In this document: in pieces, positions 48,509 through 56,891 of the stretch
Position numbering within the stretch: position 1 is the stretch's first letter
Layout: the number at the start of each line of letters is the position of its first letter
Assembly: GCF_900016645.1 (NCBI RefSeq)
Contig: NZ_CDGJ01000037.1
DNA length: 64,000 nucleotides
Source of the DNA: Acididesulfobacillus acetoxydans
Lineage (GTDB): Bacteria > Bacillota > Desulfitobacteriia > Desulfitobacteriales > Desulfitobacteriaceae
Strand: one strand, 5' to 3'
Translations under genes and position numbers: made by a program
Notes under the pieces: model-generated
What the model was told of the DNA's origin: nothing
Databases searched by the model: none
What the model saw: the letters and a program-made list of their open reading frames with translations, nothing else

Positions 48509-49753
48509 CTATTTGGTGATGACTCGCCTGGCTCCCAGATAGCGCGCGGTCCAGTAGGAATTGTTCATGTCATCATAAGCGACGCCATAAGCGGCGGAGT
48601 CAATCATGGTGTGGTTGCCGACGTAGATGCCGACGTGAGAAGCATCCGGAGCATAGGTACGGTAGAAAACCAAATCTCCCGGTTGCAGGTTGGAAAGTGC
48701 GACCGGTTCACCTTCAGTAAACTGGGATTCCGAAGTTCGGTAGAGTGGAACACCAAAATGTGCGTAGACATACTGGACGAAACCCGAACAATCAAAGCCG
48801 GGATGAGGACTGGTTCCTCCCCAGACGTAGGGTGTTCCCAGGTACTGGGCGGCATAACCGAGCAGGCTTTGCACGTTGCCGGACATCTTAACCGGGGCGG
48901 ACGTTCCCGTACCGGAGGTGGGGTTGATCCCCGCCGCGCGCCCGGCGGCAGCCAGGGCCGCCTCCAGTTCCTGTTCCCGAATCAGGCGCTGGACGTTGTC
49001 GGCGTGTGTTTGAGCATCCGCAGCCGCAGCCACCGTGGTTTTTTCCTTGGCGGAGAGCTGGTCCAGCACGCTTTGTTGTTGAGCTACAGCGGCTTGCAAG
49101 GAAGATTGGGTCTGTTGTTTGGCAGCAAGTTCGTTGCGGAGAGAGGAAGCCTCTTGCTGGACCGCGGCTTTCTTCTGGTCGACGGCTTGAGTCAAAGCTT
49201 GAACCTGCTGCTGCAGGGCGTCGTAGCCATGAACGATGCCCTGGACGGTCTGCCAGCGATCTAAGAAATCAGACAAACTGGTCGCTTGGAAGAGCACGTT
49301 GAGGTAGGTGGCCGGGCCCGCCTCATATTGGTCACGGACGAAGCCCGCCAGCTCGGCGGCCCGCCGGTTGCGTTCGTTTTCAAGTTGGGCCTCCTGAGCA
49401 GTCAGCTCAGTGAGCGCTTGCTGCCGTTGCGCTAAATCCTTTTGGTAGCGGTCAATACTGGTTCGCAAAGACTGGACGGATTGCCGCAGGGCCAACAGTT
49501 TGTGGGTGGCGGTGGTTTCCTGCTGTTTCTGGGCGGAGAGCTGCCCGTTGTATTGATTGACCTGGGCCTGATAATTGTGCAACTGTTGTTGTAAAGTGGC
49601 GGCGTTGGCCGCTGCCGGAGAGAGCGTTAGCAGGGCGGAACAGAACAGCAAAGCTGTCTTTTTCAAGGGAAGGGTTTTTGCGCAAACGTTTTTCGCTAAA
49701 AAGTTTTTTGCGGAAAGGGTCTGTGCAGAGAACGTTTTTTTTGGTAAATGCAT
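48509..49753 (-). CDS. Secreted NlpC/P60 peptidoglycan endopeptidase with coiled coil
   Basis: A 414-residue wall hydrolase. After a signal peptide (hydrophobic stretch ending in ANAA near residue 52) comes a coiled-coil region (about 55-265) like that of CwlO-type hydrolases. A C-terminal NlpC/P60 domain (about 295-414) has the catalytic Cys in DCSGFVQYVY and His in SHVGIYVG. It cleaves D-Glu-meso-DAP type bonds in stem peptides. The signal peptide is preceded by a 30-residue extension with repeats of the type (S/T)(A/L)..K(N/T)(F/L/V). The ATG at 49753 follows GGGAGG. Confidence 0.9.
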   Translation of the reverse strand: MHLPKKTFSAQTLSAKNFLAKNVCAKTLPLKKTALLFCSALLTLSPAAANAATLQQQLHNYQAQVNQYNGQLSAQKQQETTATHKLLALRQSVQSLRTSIDRYQKDLAQRQQALTELTAQEAQLENERNRRAAELAGFVRDQYEAGPATYLNVLFQATSLSDFLDRWQTVQGIVHGYDALQQQVQALTQAVDQKKAAVQQEASSLRNELAAKQQTQSSLQAAVAQQQSVLDQLSAKEKTTVAAAADAQTHADNVQRLIREQELEAALAAAGRAAGINPTSGTGTSAPVKMSGNVQSLLGYAAQYLGTPYVWGGTSPHPGFDCSGFVQYVYAHFGVPLYRTSESQFTEGEPVALSNLQPGDLVFYRTYAPDASHVGIYVGNHTMIDSAAYGVAYDDMNNSYWTARYLGARRVITK

Positions 49754-50080
49754 CGGATTCCTCCCAAATCTAGAAAAATTTTTAACCCACACCGGCTGAT
49801 TTTTAAACCAGAGCGGAGTGTGCAAAAGATAACATGATACAGTCAAGTCCCGAACAGGTAAACCAGCGAAGAGACAATGAAGAGACAACTTTGAATAAGG
49901 GCCCAGGTGTTATGTATTTGTATTCGACACAAAGGGACAACCTCCTGCCGAATAGGAAAAAAATGCGCCAGGAAGTATGAGGAAATCCGGTGGTAAAAAG
50001 ATGCAATACGGGCCTGTCCGTGCTATAATCTCCTTGAACCCCGCTCCCTTCCTTCCCGAGGCAGAGATTCGGCCGTGCCG
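49754..50080. other. Gene-free stretch upstream of the NlpC/P60 gene
   Basis: No gene is seen. It contains the upstream region of the minus-strand hydrolase gene and runs into the structured RNA candidate on the plus strand. Confidence 0.35.
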
Positions 50081-50081
50081 G

Positions 50082-50320
50082 TCAACTACCCCGTGGCTAT
50101 TGTTAAGGCTGAAATACCCAGGGGCGAATATGTCGGCAACCGGGTGCGCCGGGTAGCACTACGGAATCCTGGGTAGCTCGCTATTAAGGACTTGAGTGGG
50201 AAGCGAAGAGCGCAGGGTGTCCCGTACGAACACATGAGGATACTGCAGCGGGCCGACGGCCGGGGTTATGAAGCAGAAACCGCGCTTCGTCCCCATGTCT
50301 GAAGCCGGGGGCCTCTGCGC
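50082..50320 (+). ncRNA. Structured RNA candidate, HEARO/omega-RNA-like
   Basis: A GC-rich segment begins GTCAACTACCCCGTGGCT and contains GGGGCGAATATGTCGGCAAC, a GGGTGCGCCGGGTAGC block, GTGTCCCGTACGAACAC (hairpin) and a GAAGC/GCTTC hairpin. The start and overall look are those of HEARO (omega RNA) that accompany IscB-type nucleases of IS200/IS605-like elements. No iscB is present; the next gene is a tautomerase. The class is recognised from memory and not by alignment, so the call is tentative; a leader RNA acting on the next genes is the alternative. Confidence 0.4.
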
Positions 50321-50375
50321 AAAGCATTCGGTGATGCGAAATTGGGTAATGCTAAAGATAAAGGGGGAATTTTCT

Positions 50376-50582
50376 GTGCCGTTTATCAAGATGGAAGCAG
50401 GAAAAATGGATCAGGCCCAAAAGGAAACGCTGATTGCCGGGTTTACGGAAGTCGCCAGTGCGACCTTAGGGATCCCACCCGAGGCCTTTTTGGTTCTGAT
50501 TAAGGAAAATGAAATGGACAACTGGGGAAAGGGCGGCCGGATGCTGAGTAAAGTCCTGGCTGAACAGAAGCGGGGTAACTAA
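50376..50582 (+). CDS. 4-Oxalocrotonate tautomerase-family protein
   Basis: A 68-residue tautomerase-fold protein. Starting at GTG 50376 behind GGGGG gives Met-Pro-Phe-Ile, placing the catalytic Pro at position 1 after Met removal. The beta-alpha-beta unit (LIAGFTEVASATLGIPPEAFLVLIKE) and length match the 4-OT family. The conserved Arg pair is not obvious, so the reaction is uncertain. It precedes ygbA and the flavodiiron gene, but a link is not established. Confidence 0.82.
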   Translation: MPFIKMEAGKMDQAQKETLIAGFTEVASATLGIPPEAFLVLIKENEMDNWGKGGRMLSKVLAEQKRGN

Positions 50583-50606
50583 GAGTAGGGTTTTGGGAGT
50601 AAGGCT

Positions 50607-50954
50607 TTGGCGGCGAAAGAAAATCGGCTGGAAAGGGAAAAGAAAACGGTCGAGCTGATGATCGGGCTTTACTGCCGCCGGGTGCATCACACCCGGGACG
50701 GTCTCTGCCCGGATTGCAGGAAACTTTTGGATTATGCCTTCCGGCGTATTGAGCATTGCCGTTTTGGCAGTGAAAAACCGACCTGTGCCAACTGTTCTGT
50801 TCATTGTTACAGCCCGCAGATGCGTGAGCAAATCCGTTTTGTCATGCGCTATTCTGGCCCGCGTATGGCCTTGAGGCATCCGCTCATTGCCTGGAGGCAC
50901 CTTCGAGATGGACGGAGGCATCCCGTTCACGGCAACGGTAGGCCGAAGTCTTAA
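50607..50954 (+). CDS. ygbA: YgbA-family nitrosative-stress protein
   Basis: A 115-residue protein of the YgbA ('nitrous oxide-stimulated promoter') family. The EKKTVELMIGLYCRRVH start, LCPDCRKLLDYA, CRFGSEKPTCANCSVHCY and the MREQIRFVMRYSGPRM...HP segments are the family's signature, with six or so conserved Cys in Cys-x2-Cys pairs. In E. coli ygbA is controlled by NsrR and helps recovery from nitric oxide. The start is TTG 50607. The next gene is a flavodiiron protein, fitting a nitric-oxide response pair. Confidence 0.85.
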   Translation: MAAKENRLEREKKTVELMIGLYCRRVHHTRDGLCPDCRKLLDYAFRRIEHCRFGSEKPTCANCSVHCYSPQMREQIRFVMRYSGPRMALRHPLIAWRHLRDGRRHPVHGNGRPKS

Positions 50955-51018
50955 AGGCACCCGGGCGGGGCGCCTGTTTTGTTGTGGCGGAAAACGAATT
51001 ACCGAAAGGAGAATCGAT

Positions 51019-52209
51019 ATGGGATTTTGCATTAACGATAATGTGACCTGGGTCGGAAAAATTGATTGGGAACTGAGGACTTTCCATGGGGAGGAACTAT
51101 CCACGCACAGGGGATCTTCTTACAATTCCTATCTGGTCAGGGATGAGAAGACAGTCTTGCTGGATACTGTTTGGCAGCCTTTCACGGAGGAGTTCATTCG
51201 GAACTTGAGAAAGGAAATCCCTTTAGAGGACATCGATTATATCGTCATGAACCATGTCGAAGGGGATCACAGCGGCGCCCTGCCGGCCCTCATGAAAGAA
51301 ATTCCGCAGACGCCCATTTACTGTACGGCCAATGCGGTGAAAGAGTTAAAAGGGCACTACCATGAAGATTGGAATTTCGTCCCGGTGAAGACGGGGGACC
51401 GCCTCAGTTTAGGCAAAAAGGAACTCGTTTTTATTGAGGCGAGGATGTTGCATTGGCCGGACACGATGTTTTCCTATTTGACAGAGGATGCCATTCTTTT
51501 CAGCAATGATGCTTTTGGACAGCATTTTGCATCGGAGCTCATGTTCAACGACAAGGTGGACCAAGCGGCTCTCTACGCCGAAGCCCTGAAGTACTACGCC
51601 AACATTTTGACTCCTTTCAGCAAGCTGGTGGAGAATAAAGTGAACGAAGTCGTGAAGCTCGGTCTTCCGCTCAACATGATTTGCCCCAGCCACGGGATTA
51701 TTTGGCGTGACAATCCGCTCCAGATTGTACACAAATATCTGGAGTGGGCACAGAATTACCAGGAGAACCAAATCACCATTATTTATGACACGATGTGGAA
51801 CAGCACGCGGAAGATGGCCGAGGCTATCGCGGCCGGGATTCAAAAGGTCAACAGTGACATAACGGTTAAACTTTTTAATTCGGCCCGTTCCGACAAAAAC
51901 GATATCTTGAGCGAGGTATTTAAATCGCGGGCGGTCCTCGTCGGCTCACCCACCATCAATAAGGGAGTGCTTTTCTCAGTGGCGGGAATCTTGGAGATGA
52001 TTAAAGGCCTCGGCCTCAAAAACAAGAAAGGGGCTGCTTTCGGGAGTTATGGCTGGAGCGGCGAAGCCGTAAAACTGATCAACGGTGAACTGGAAAAGGC
52101 GGGAATTGCGCTTTTGTCGGACGGCCTGAGAATCACCTGGGTTCCGGATGAAGCTGTGTTAGAAGACTGTCGGGCCTTCGGCCGCAAAATTGCGGAAGAG
52201 TTGGCGTGA
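51019..52209 (+). CDS. fprA: Flavodiiron protein (FprA/NorV-type)
   Basis: A 396-residue two-domain enzyme. The metallo-beta-lactamase domain carries the diiron ligands HxExDH (His79, Glu81, Asp83, His84), the distal His in RMLHWPD, Asp in FSNDAFGQH and His in CPSHGIIW. The flavodoxin domain (about 252-396) binds FMN (YDTMWNSTRKMAEAI, GSPTINKG, GSYGWSGEA). It reduces O2 to water and/or NO to N2O, protecting anaerobes. The ATG at 51019 with AAAGGAG is used. It follows ygbA, so NO detoxification is the likely task. Confidence 0.94.
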   Translation: MGFCINDNVTWVGKIDWELRTFHGEELSTHRGSSYNSYLVRDEKTVLLDTVWQPFTEEFIRNLRKEIPLEDIDYIVMNHVEGDHSGALPALMKEIPQTPIYCTANAVKELKGHYHEDWNFVPVKTGDRLSLGKKELVFIEARMLHWPDTMFSYLTEDAILFSNDAFGQHFASELMFNDKVDQAALYAEALKYYANILTPFSKLVENKVNEVVKLGLPLNMICPSHGIIWRDNPLQIVHKYLEWAQNYQENQITIIYDTMWNSTRKMAEAIAAGIQKVNSDITVKLFNSARSDKNDILSEVFKSRAVLVGSPTINKGVLFSVAGILEMIKGLGLKNKKGAAFGSYGWSGEAVKLINGELEKAGIALLSDGLRITWVPDEAVLEDCRAFGRKIAEELA

Positions 52210-52223
52210 GTTCGGATTAGGAG

Positions 52224-52253
52224 CCCGCTTCCCCAAGCGGGGAGCGCGCGGGC
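52224..52253 (+). terminator. Hairpin after the flavodiiron gene
   Basis: CGCTTCCCC and GGGGAGCG pair across AAGC within a larger CCCGC/GCGGG stem, 14 nt after the stop. There is no T-run, so its strength as an intrinsic terminator is doubtful. Confidence 0.4.
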
Positions 52254-52430
52254 AGGGTGGCAAAGCCTTTTCAAGCACGGTTTAGGGAGTGCTTTTTGAG
52301 TACACTTCAGAGAGTGCCGGCGGTGCTCAGGGAGCTCTCAGAAAAAGTTCTGAGGGCTCTTCCTGTCGGCGACAAATGAGCGGGCGGGGCGGCCCGTGAA
52401 CGACAAGCGGGCGCGAAAGGGGGCAAATGG

Positions 52431-53624
52431 GTGGACAGGGAATTTGATCGAGTGGTGGAACGCAGGCATACGAGTTCTGTTAAGTGGGATTTTAACGAAG
52501 AGACCTTTGGAGCCAAAGATGTCTTGCCGATGTGGGTGGCTGACATGGATTTCTTGGCGCCGCAGGCGGTGATCGACGCTTTGACGCGCCGGGCTGAGCA
52601 CGGCATTTACGGTTACAGCGAGAGTATGGCGGGGTATTACGAAGCGGTCCGGGAGTGGATGTCCAAGCGGCACGGCTGGAGTATCGAAAAGGACTGGATC
52701 GTGTTCAGTCCGGGCGTGGTTCCGGCCCTGAACTGGCTGATCCGGGCTCTGGCCCGGCCGGGAGCCAAAGTGGTGATCCAGCCTCCGATCTATCCGCCTT
52801 TTCAGAGAGCCATAGAAAACAATGGCTGTGAGCCGGTCCATAACCCTCTGAAATGGGAGGAGGGCCGCTATGTCATGGATATGACGGGACTGGAGAAGGA
52901 ATTTGCGGCCGGTGCCCAAATGCTCATTCTCTGCAGTCCGCATAATCCTGTGGGCCGGGTGTGGGAGCGGGCCGAGTTGGAGGCCCTGGCCCAACTGTGT
53001 CAGGCTTATGGGGTAAGCGTCATTGCGGACGAGATTCACAGTGACCTGATTTATCCCGGGAAGGAGCATGTCGCTTACGGCACCTTGTCAGAAAAAGCGG
53101 CGCAGCAGGCTGTCGTCTGTACGGCCCCGAGTAAGACCTTTAATCTCGCGGGTCTGCAGACTTCGAATCTCATCATTCCCGATCCCGGCCGGCGCCAGGC
53201 TTTCCGGAAGGTGATGGAGCGAAACGGCATTCATCATCCCAATGTCTTCGGCCTGACCGCTTTGGAAGCGGCCTACCGGCAGGGGGGAGAATGGCTCGAC
53301 AAGCTCATGCTCTACCTGGCGGAGAATCTCGGGTTTTTGACAGACTATCTTGCCGACAAGGTGCCTCAGGTCAAGGTGGTCCGGCCGGAGGGGACATATC
53401 TCGTTTGGCTTGATTTCCGGGCTTTAGGGTTGGAAGCGGAGGCTCTGCAGGAGTTTCTGCTCAAGTCGGCCCGGGTGGCGCTCAATGCCGGGTACACCTT
53501 CGGGCCGGGTGGGGCGGGTTTTGCCCGCATGAACATCGCCTGTCCGCGCGTAACTTTGCAAGAAGGGTTGAGCAGGATCGCACGGGCTGTAGGGGAACTG
53601 CTGACGGGCCAAGAACAGGGGTAA
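52431..53624 (+). CDS. patB: PatB/MalY-type PLP aminotransferase/C-S lyase
   Basis: A 397-residue fold-type I PLP enzyme. Features are the LPMWVADMDF start block typical of MalY/PatB cystathionine beta-lyases, the GYSES strand, PIYPPF, NPVGRVW, ADEIHSDL and the Schiff-base Lys in TAPSKTFNLAGLQ. The C-terminal Arg for the carboxylate is in FARMNIACP. It cleaves C-S bonds of cystathionine or cysteine conjugates. The start is GTG 52431 behind GGGGG. It is not in an obvious operon. Confidence 0.88.
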   Translation: MDREFDRVVERRHTSSVKWDFNEETFGAKDVLPMWVADMDFLAPQAVIDALTRRAEHGIYGYSESMAGYYEAVREWMSKRHGWSIEKDWIVFSPGVVPALNWLIRALARPGAKVVIQPPIYPPFQRAIENNGCEPVHNPLKWEEGRYVMDMTGLEKEFAAGAQMLILCSPHNPVGRVWERAELEALAQLCQAYGVSVIADEIHSDLIYPGKEHVAYGTLSEKAAQQAVVCTAPSKTFNLAGLQTSNLIIPDPGRRQAFRKVMERNGIHHPNVFGLTALEAAYRQGGEWLDKLMLYLAENLGFLTDYLADKVPQVKVVRPEGTYLVWLDFRALGLEAEALQEFLLKSARVALNAGYTFGPGGAGFARMNIACPRVTLQEGLSRIARAVGELLTGQEQG

Positions 53625-53824
53625 AATAAGAATAGGGGTAAGAAAGAACAGCTTTACCGGACCGCTTTGAGAAGCAAGGCGGAAAGCGGGAGCCGGCCGC
53701 CCCGGCGCGATTTGCGGTCTTGGGGCCCTGCCGTTCCAGGGCAAAAGAAAAAGCGGCCCTAAGGGGGGACTCGTTGTCAGGGCCGGCGGGATTCGTTGTC
53801 AGGTCCCGTGAAAGGAGTGGAGAG

Positions 53825-55315
53825 TTGTTTAAGAGAGAAACGGTGAGGGTATTTGTGCTGGTCAGCGTGATGCTGGCTATGTTTATGGCCGCGGTGGAAG
53901 GAACGATTGTGGCTACGGCCATGCCGAGCATCGTCGGGGACTTGGGCGGTTTTACCCTCTTCAGCTGGGTTTTTTCGGCCTTTCTCCTGGCGCAAACCGT
54001 TACCATTCCTATTTACGGCAAACTGGCGGACTTGTACGGCCGCAAGCCCGTCTTCGTCTTGGGTGTGGTGGTATTTCTCGCCGGTTCCACCCTTTGCGGT
54101 CTGGCGACCAGTATGAATCAGCTTATCTTTTACCGCTTGATCCAAGGAGTGGGGGCGGGGGCGGTGCAGCCGATCGCCACAACGATAGTCGGGGACATTT
54201 ACAATCTCGAGGAACGGGCTCAGGTCCAGGGCTACCTTTCCGGCGTCTGGGGCTTTGCCTCGATTATCGGGCCGGCCGTGGGCGGGCTGTTCGTCCAGTA
54301 TGCCCGCTGGTCTTGGGTCTTTTGGATAAACATTCCCGTCGGTCTTCTCTCCGCGCTGGGCATCATCCTCTTTTTCCGGGAAACTGTGACCCAGCGCGCA
54401 CATAAGGTCGACTACCTCGGATCGGGATTGATCTTTGTTGCGATCAGTGCCCTAATGGTGGTTTTGATCCAGGCCGGGACGGTCTGGCCCTGGGGATCGG
54501 CGCCTGTTCTGGGGCTTTTGGCGGTTTTCGCGGCGGGAAGCTTGCTTTTTGTCGTCAGGGAGAAAAGAGCGACGGAGCCGGTCATGCCCTTGGAAATCTG
54601 GCACGACCGCCTGATTACGGTGGCTAATTTGGCCTCTTTGACGACGGGGATCGTGCTGGTCGGGATCGACACTTTTCTGCCGACTTTCGTCCAAGGAGTC
54701 ATGAATAAAACTCCCATTGTCGCCGGTTTTGCCCTGGCCGTCATGTCCATAGGCTGGACCTTGTCCGCCACGGTGGCCGGACGCATGATTTTGCGGCTGG
54801 GCTATCGGAGGACGGCCCTCGGCGGAGGCCTATGGCTCGTCATCGGGTCCGTTTTTTTTGTCACTCTGCAACCGAGTCGCGGCTGGTTCTGGGCCGCCGG
54901 CGGTTCTTTCTTGGTCGGTGTGGGTATGGGATTGGCACGCACCGTCTTTATCGTGGCGGTTCAGAGCAGTGTGGCTTGGGAGATGCGCGGAGCCGCTACG
55001 GCGGCCAACATGTTCACCGGAATTTTGGGCAACACTGTGGGAGCTGCCCTCCTGGGCGGGGTTTTGAATAATCGGATGACCGCTTATCTCAGGCACATTC
55101 CGGCGGGCCAAGGGGCACCGCTCAATCTGGATGTCGTGAATGCCCTTTTAGATCCCCAGAAAAGGCAATCCCTGTCCGCCGAAATGCTGCGAGTGCTGCA
55201 GAGGGGTTTGACGATTTCTCTCCACACGGTCTACTGGGGGGTTATGGTCCTGTCTTTCGCCAGTTTGTTCTTAATCTATTTCCTGCCCCGCCGGACCAAG
55301 GAGGAAAGCCAATGA
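53825..55315 (+). CDS. DHA2-family MFS exporter
   Basis: A 496-residue exporter with about 14 transmembrane helices. It begins with VEGTIVATAMPSIVGDLGG in helix 1, followed by GKLADLYGRKPVF, the RLIQGVGAGAVQPI block, and GPAVGGLFVQYARWSWVFWINIP (antiporter motif C region). This is the EmrB/QacA branch. The TTG at 53825 with AAAGGAG upstream is chosen; the open frame reaches further back, but that part has repeats and no start site. The substrate is unknown. Confidence 0.85.
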   Translation: MFKRETVRVFVLVSVMLAMFMAAVEGTIVATAMPSIVGDLGGFTLFSWVFSAFLLAQTVTIPIYGKLADLYGRKPVFVLGVVVFLAGSTLCGLATSMNQLIFYRLIQGVGAGAVQPIATTIVGDIYNLEERAQVQGYLSGVWGFASIIGPAVGGLFVQYARWSWVFWINIPVGLLSALGIILFFRETVTQRAHKVDYLGSGLIFVAISALMVVLIQAGTVWPWGSAPVLGLLAVFAAGSLLFVVREKRATEPVMPLEIWHDRLITVANLASLTTGIVLVGIDTFLPTFVQGVMNKTPIVAGFALAVMSIGWTLSATVAGRMILRLGYRRTALGGGLWLVIGSVFFVTLQPSRGWFWAAGGSFLVGVGMGLARTVFIVAVQSSVAWEMRGAATAANMFTGILGNTVGAALLGGVLNNRMTAYLRHIPAGQGAPLNLDVVNALLDPQKRQSLSAEMLRVLQRGLTISLHTVYWGVMVLSFASLFLIYFLPRRTKEESQ

Positions 55316-55471
55316 GAAGTGCCGGGGGGTGGGGGCAGGAAGCACGGGAGGTCGACGAAAATCTTGGGGCAAGAGGGGAGCCCGTGGCGAGACGGCCGTG
55401 GCGGTTTGACTTAGCAGAGAGGTAACGGCGGCCCTGAAAGCGCAAGGCGGGGAGGGGTCAATTGGCCCCGT

Positions 55472-56692
55472 TTGTCAGCTGAGCAGCCGGCAAGAGGGCC
55501 GGTCTTACCGGATAGGGGGTGTGCGGAACACTTGAAAGGAACCAGATTTGTCCTATATTCTGCCGTAGGCATCGGTTTTGCCTTGTATACGGGTCTTTGC
55601 TATTATGTGGGCCTGCGTGGCTGGCAGCTCTTTTTCAGCTCTTTTCTCTTGCTCCCGGAGAAGGTCTATTGGATCGGTTTTTGGATCATAGCCATGGCTT
55701 ACTTGGCAGGCCGTTTAGGGGAAAGGATTTTGCCGGAGGCGGTGAGTCACGCCTTCAGCATGATCGGTTCTTATTGGCTGGGAATTATGTTCTATGCTCT
55801 CTGGGTATTGGCTGCAGTGGATTTGATGCGGGGGCTGAACGAGGGATTTCACTTTTTGCCCCATGCCCTGACACGGGGGCCGTGGTTGGGGCGGGCAATC
55901 TTTCTCGTTGTGCTCGGCTTGGTTCTCTACGGCCTGTGGAATGCCCGCCACCCGATTGTGAACCGCTATAACCTGACCATCGGCAAAAAAGCCGGAAGCC
56001 TGGGGGAATTACACATCGTCCTTGTCTCTGATATTCATTTGGGCGCTATTATGAATAACGGCCGTTTGGCTGCGCTGGTGGAGAGAGTAAATGCTCTCAA
56101 GCCGGACCTGATCCTTTTGGCCGGGGATGTAATCGATGAAAACGTGGAGCGGGTGATCCGACAGGACATGCGCATGAACCTCAGCCGCTTGCAGGCTCCT
56201 TTCGGAGTCTACGCCGTGCTGGGCAATCATGAGTATCTGGGCGGGCATGTCCGGGAGGCCTTGGCTTATATGGCGGAGGCGGGGGTGCATATGCTGCGCG
56301 ATGCTTCGGTTAAAGTAGCCGACAGTTTTTATCTCGTGGGGCGGGATGATCGGAGCGCGCGGCATTTCACAGGCCAAGGGCGCCGGCCGCTCGCGAATCT
56401 GCTGGAAGGCCTGGACCTCTCCTTGCCGGTGATCGCCCTGGATCACCAGCCCAGCCACTTGGAAGAAGCAGAAAGGGCGGGCGTTGATCTGCAGCTTTCC
56501 GGTCACACCCACAAGGGTCAGCTCTTTCCTATTCAGCTCCTTACACGGCACCTGTTTGCGGATGATTTCGGGCTGCTGGAAAGAGAAGACTTTCGTGTCG
56601 TCGTTTCCTCGGGCTTTGGCACCTGGGGACCGCCCCTGCGGGTGGGGAACAGACCGGAAATCGTCGAAATCGACGTTCACTTCAGGCCGTGA
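55472..56692 (+). CDS. Membrane-anchored metallophosphoesterase
   Basis: A 406-residue protein. The N-terminal 160 residues hold about four hydrophobic helices, and a calcineurin-like phosphoesterase domain follows. Metal ligands are in LVSDIHLGA, LLAGDVIDE, AVLGNHEYLGG, and the pair LDHQPSH / LSGHTHKGQL. It belongs to the YkuE/YaeI-like group of membrane phosphoesterases. The TTG at 55472 is the longest start; TTG 55532 is a likely alternative. Confidence 0.85.
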   Translation: MSAEQPARGPVLPDRGCAEHLKGTRFVLYSAVGIGFALYTGLCYYVGLRGWQLFFSSFLLLPEKVYWIGFWIIAMAYLAGRLGERILPEAVSHAFSMIGSYWLGIMFYALWVLAAVDLMRGLNEGFHFLPHALTRGPWLGRAIFLVVLGLVLYGLWNARHPIVNRYNLTIGKKAGSLGELHIVLVSDIHLGAIMNNGRLAALVERVNALKPDLILLAGDVIDENVERVIRQDMRMNLSRLQAPFGVYAVLGNHEYLGGHVREALAYMAEAGVHMLRDASVKVADSFYLVGRDDRSARHFTGQGRRPLANLLEGLDLSLPVIALDHQPSHLEEAERAGVDLQLSGHTHKGQLFPIQLLTRHLFADDFGLLEREDFRVVVSSGFGTWGPPLRVGNRPEIVEIDVHFRP

Positions 56693-56891
56693 AGGTTTTG
56701 TAAGACGGGGGTCGGGGTTCGTCCGCCGAGGCGGAACCGAGCCTGCGCCGGCCGGGTGGGAGGCGAGCGTTGGCACCGTTTACAGGAGGTTCAATTTTGG
56801 CTAAAATAGTCTCGGCGGACGAGCCGTCCCCGTGTACCCGTTCAGCGGAGGCTGAACATCAATCAAAAATAGAAGTGAGGGGTTATTGACC

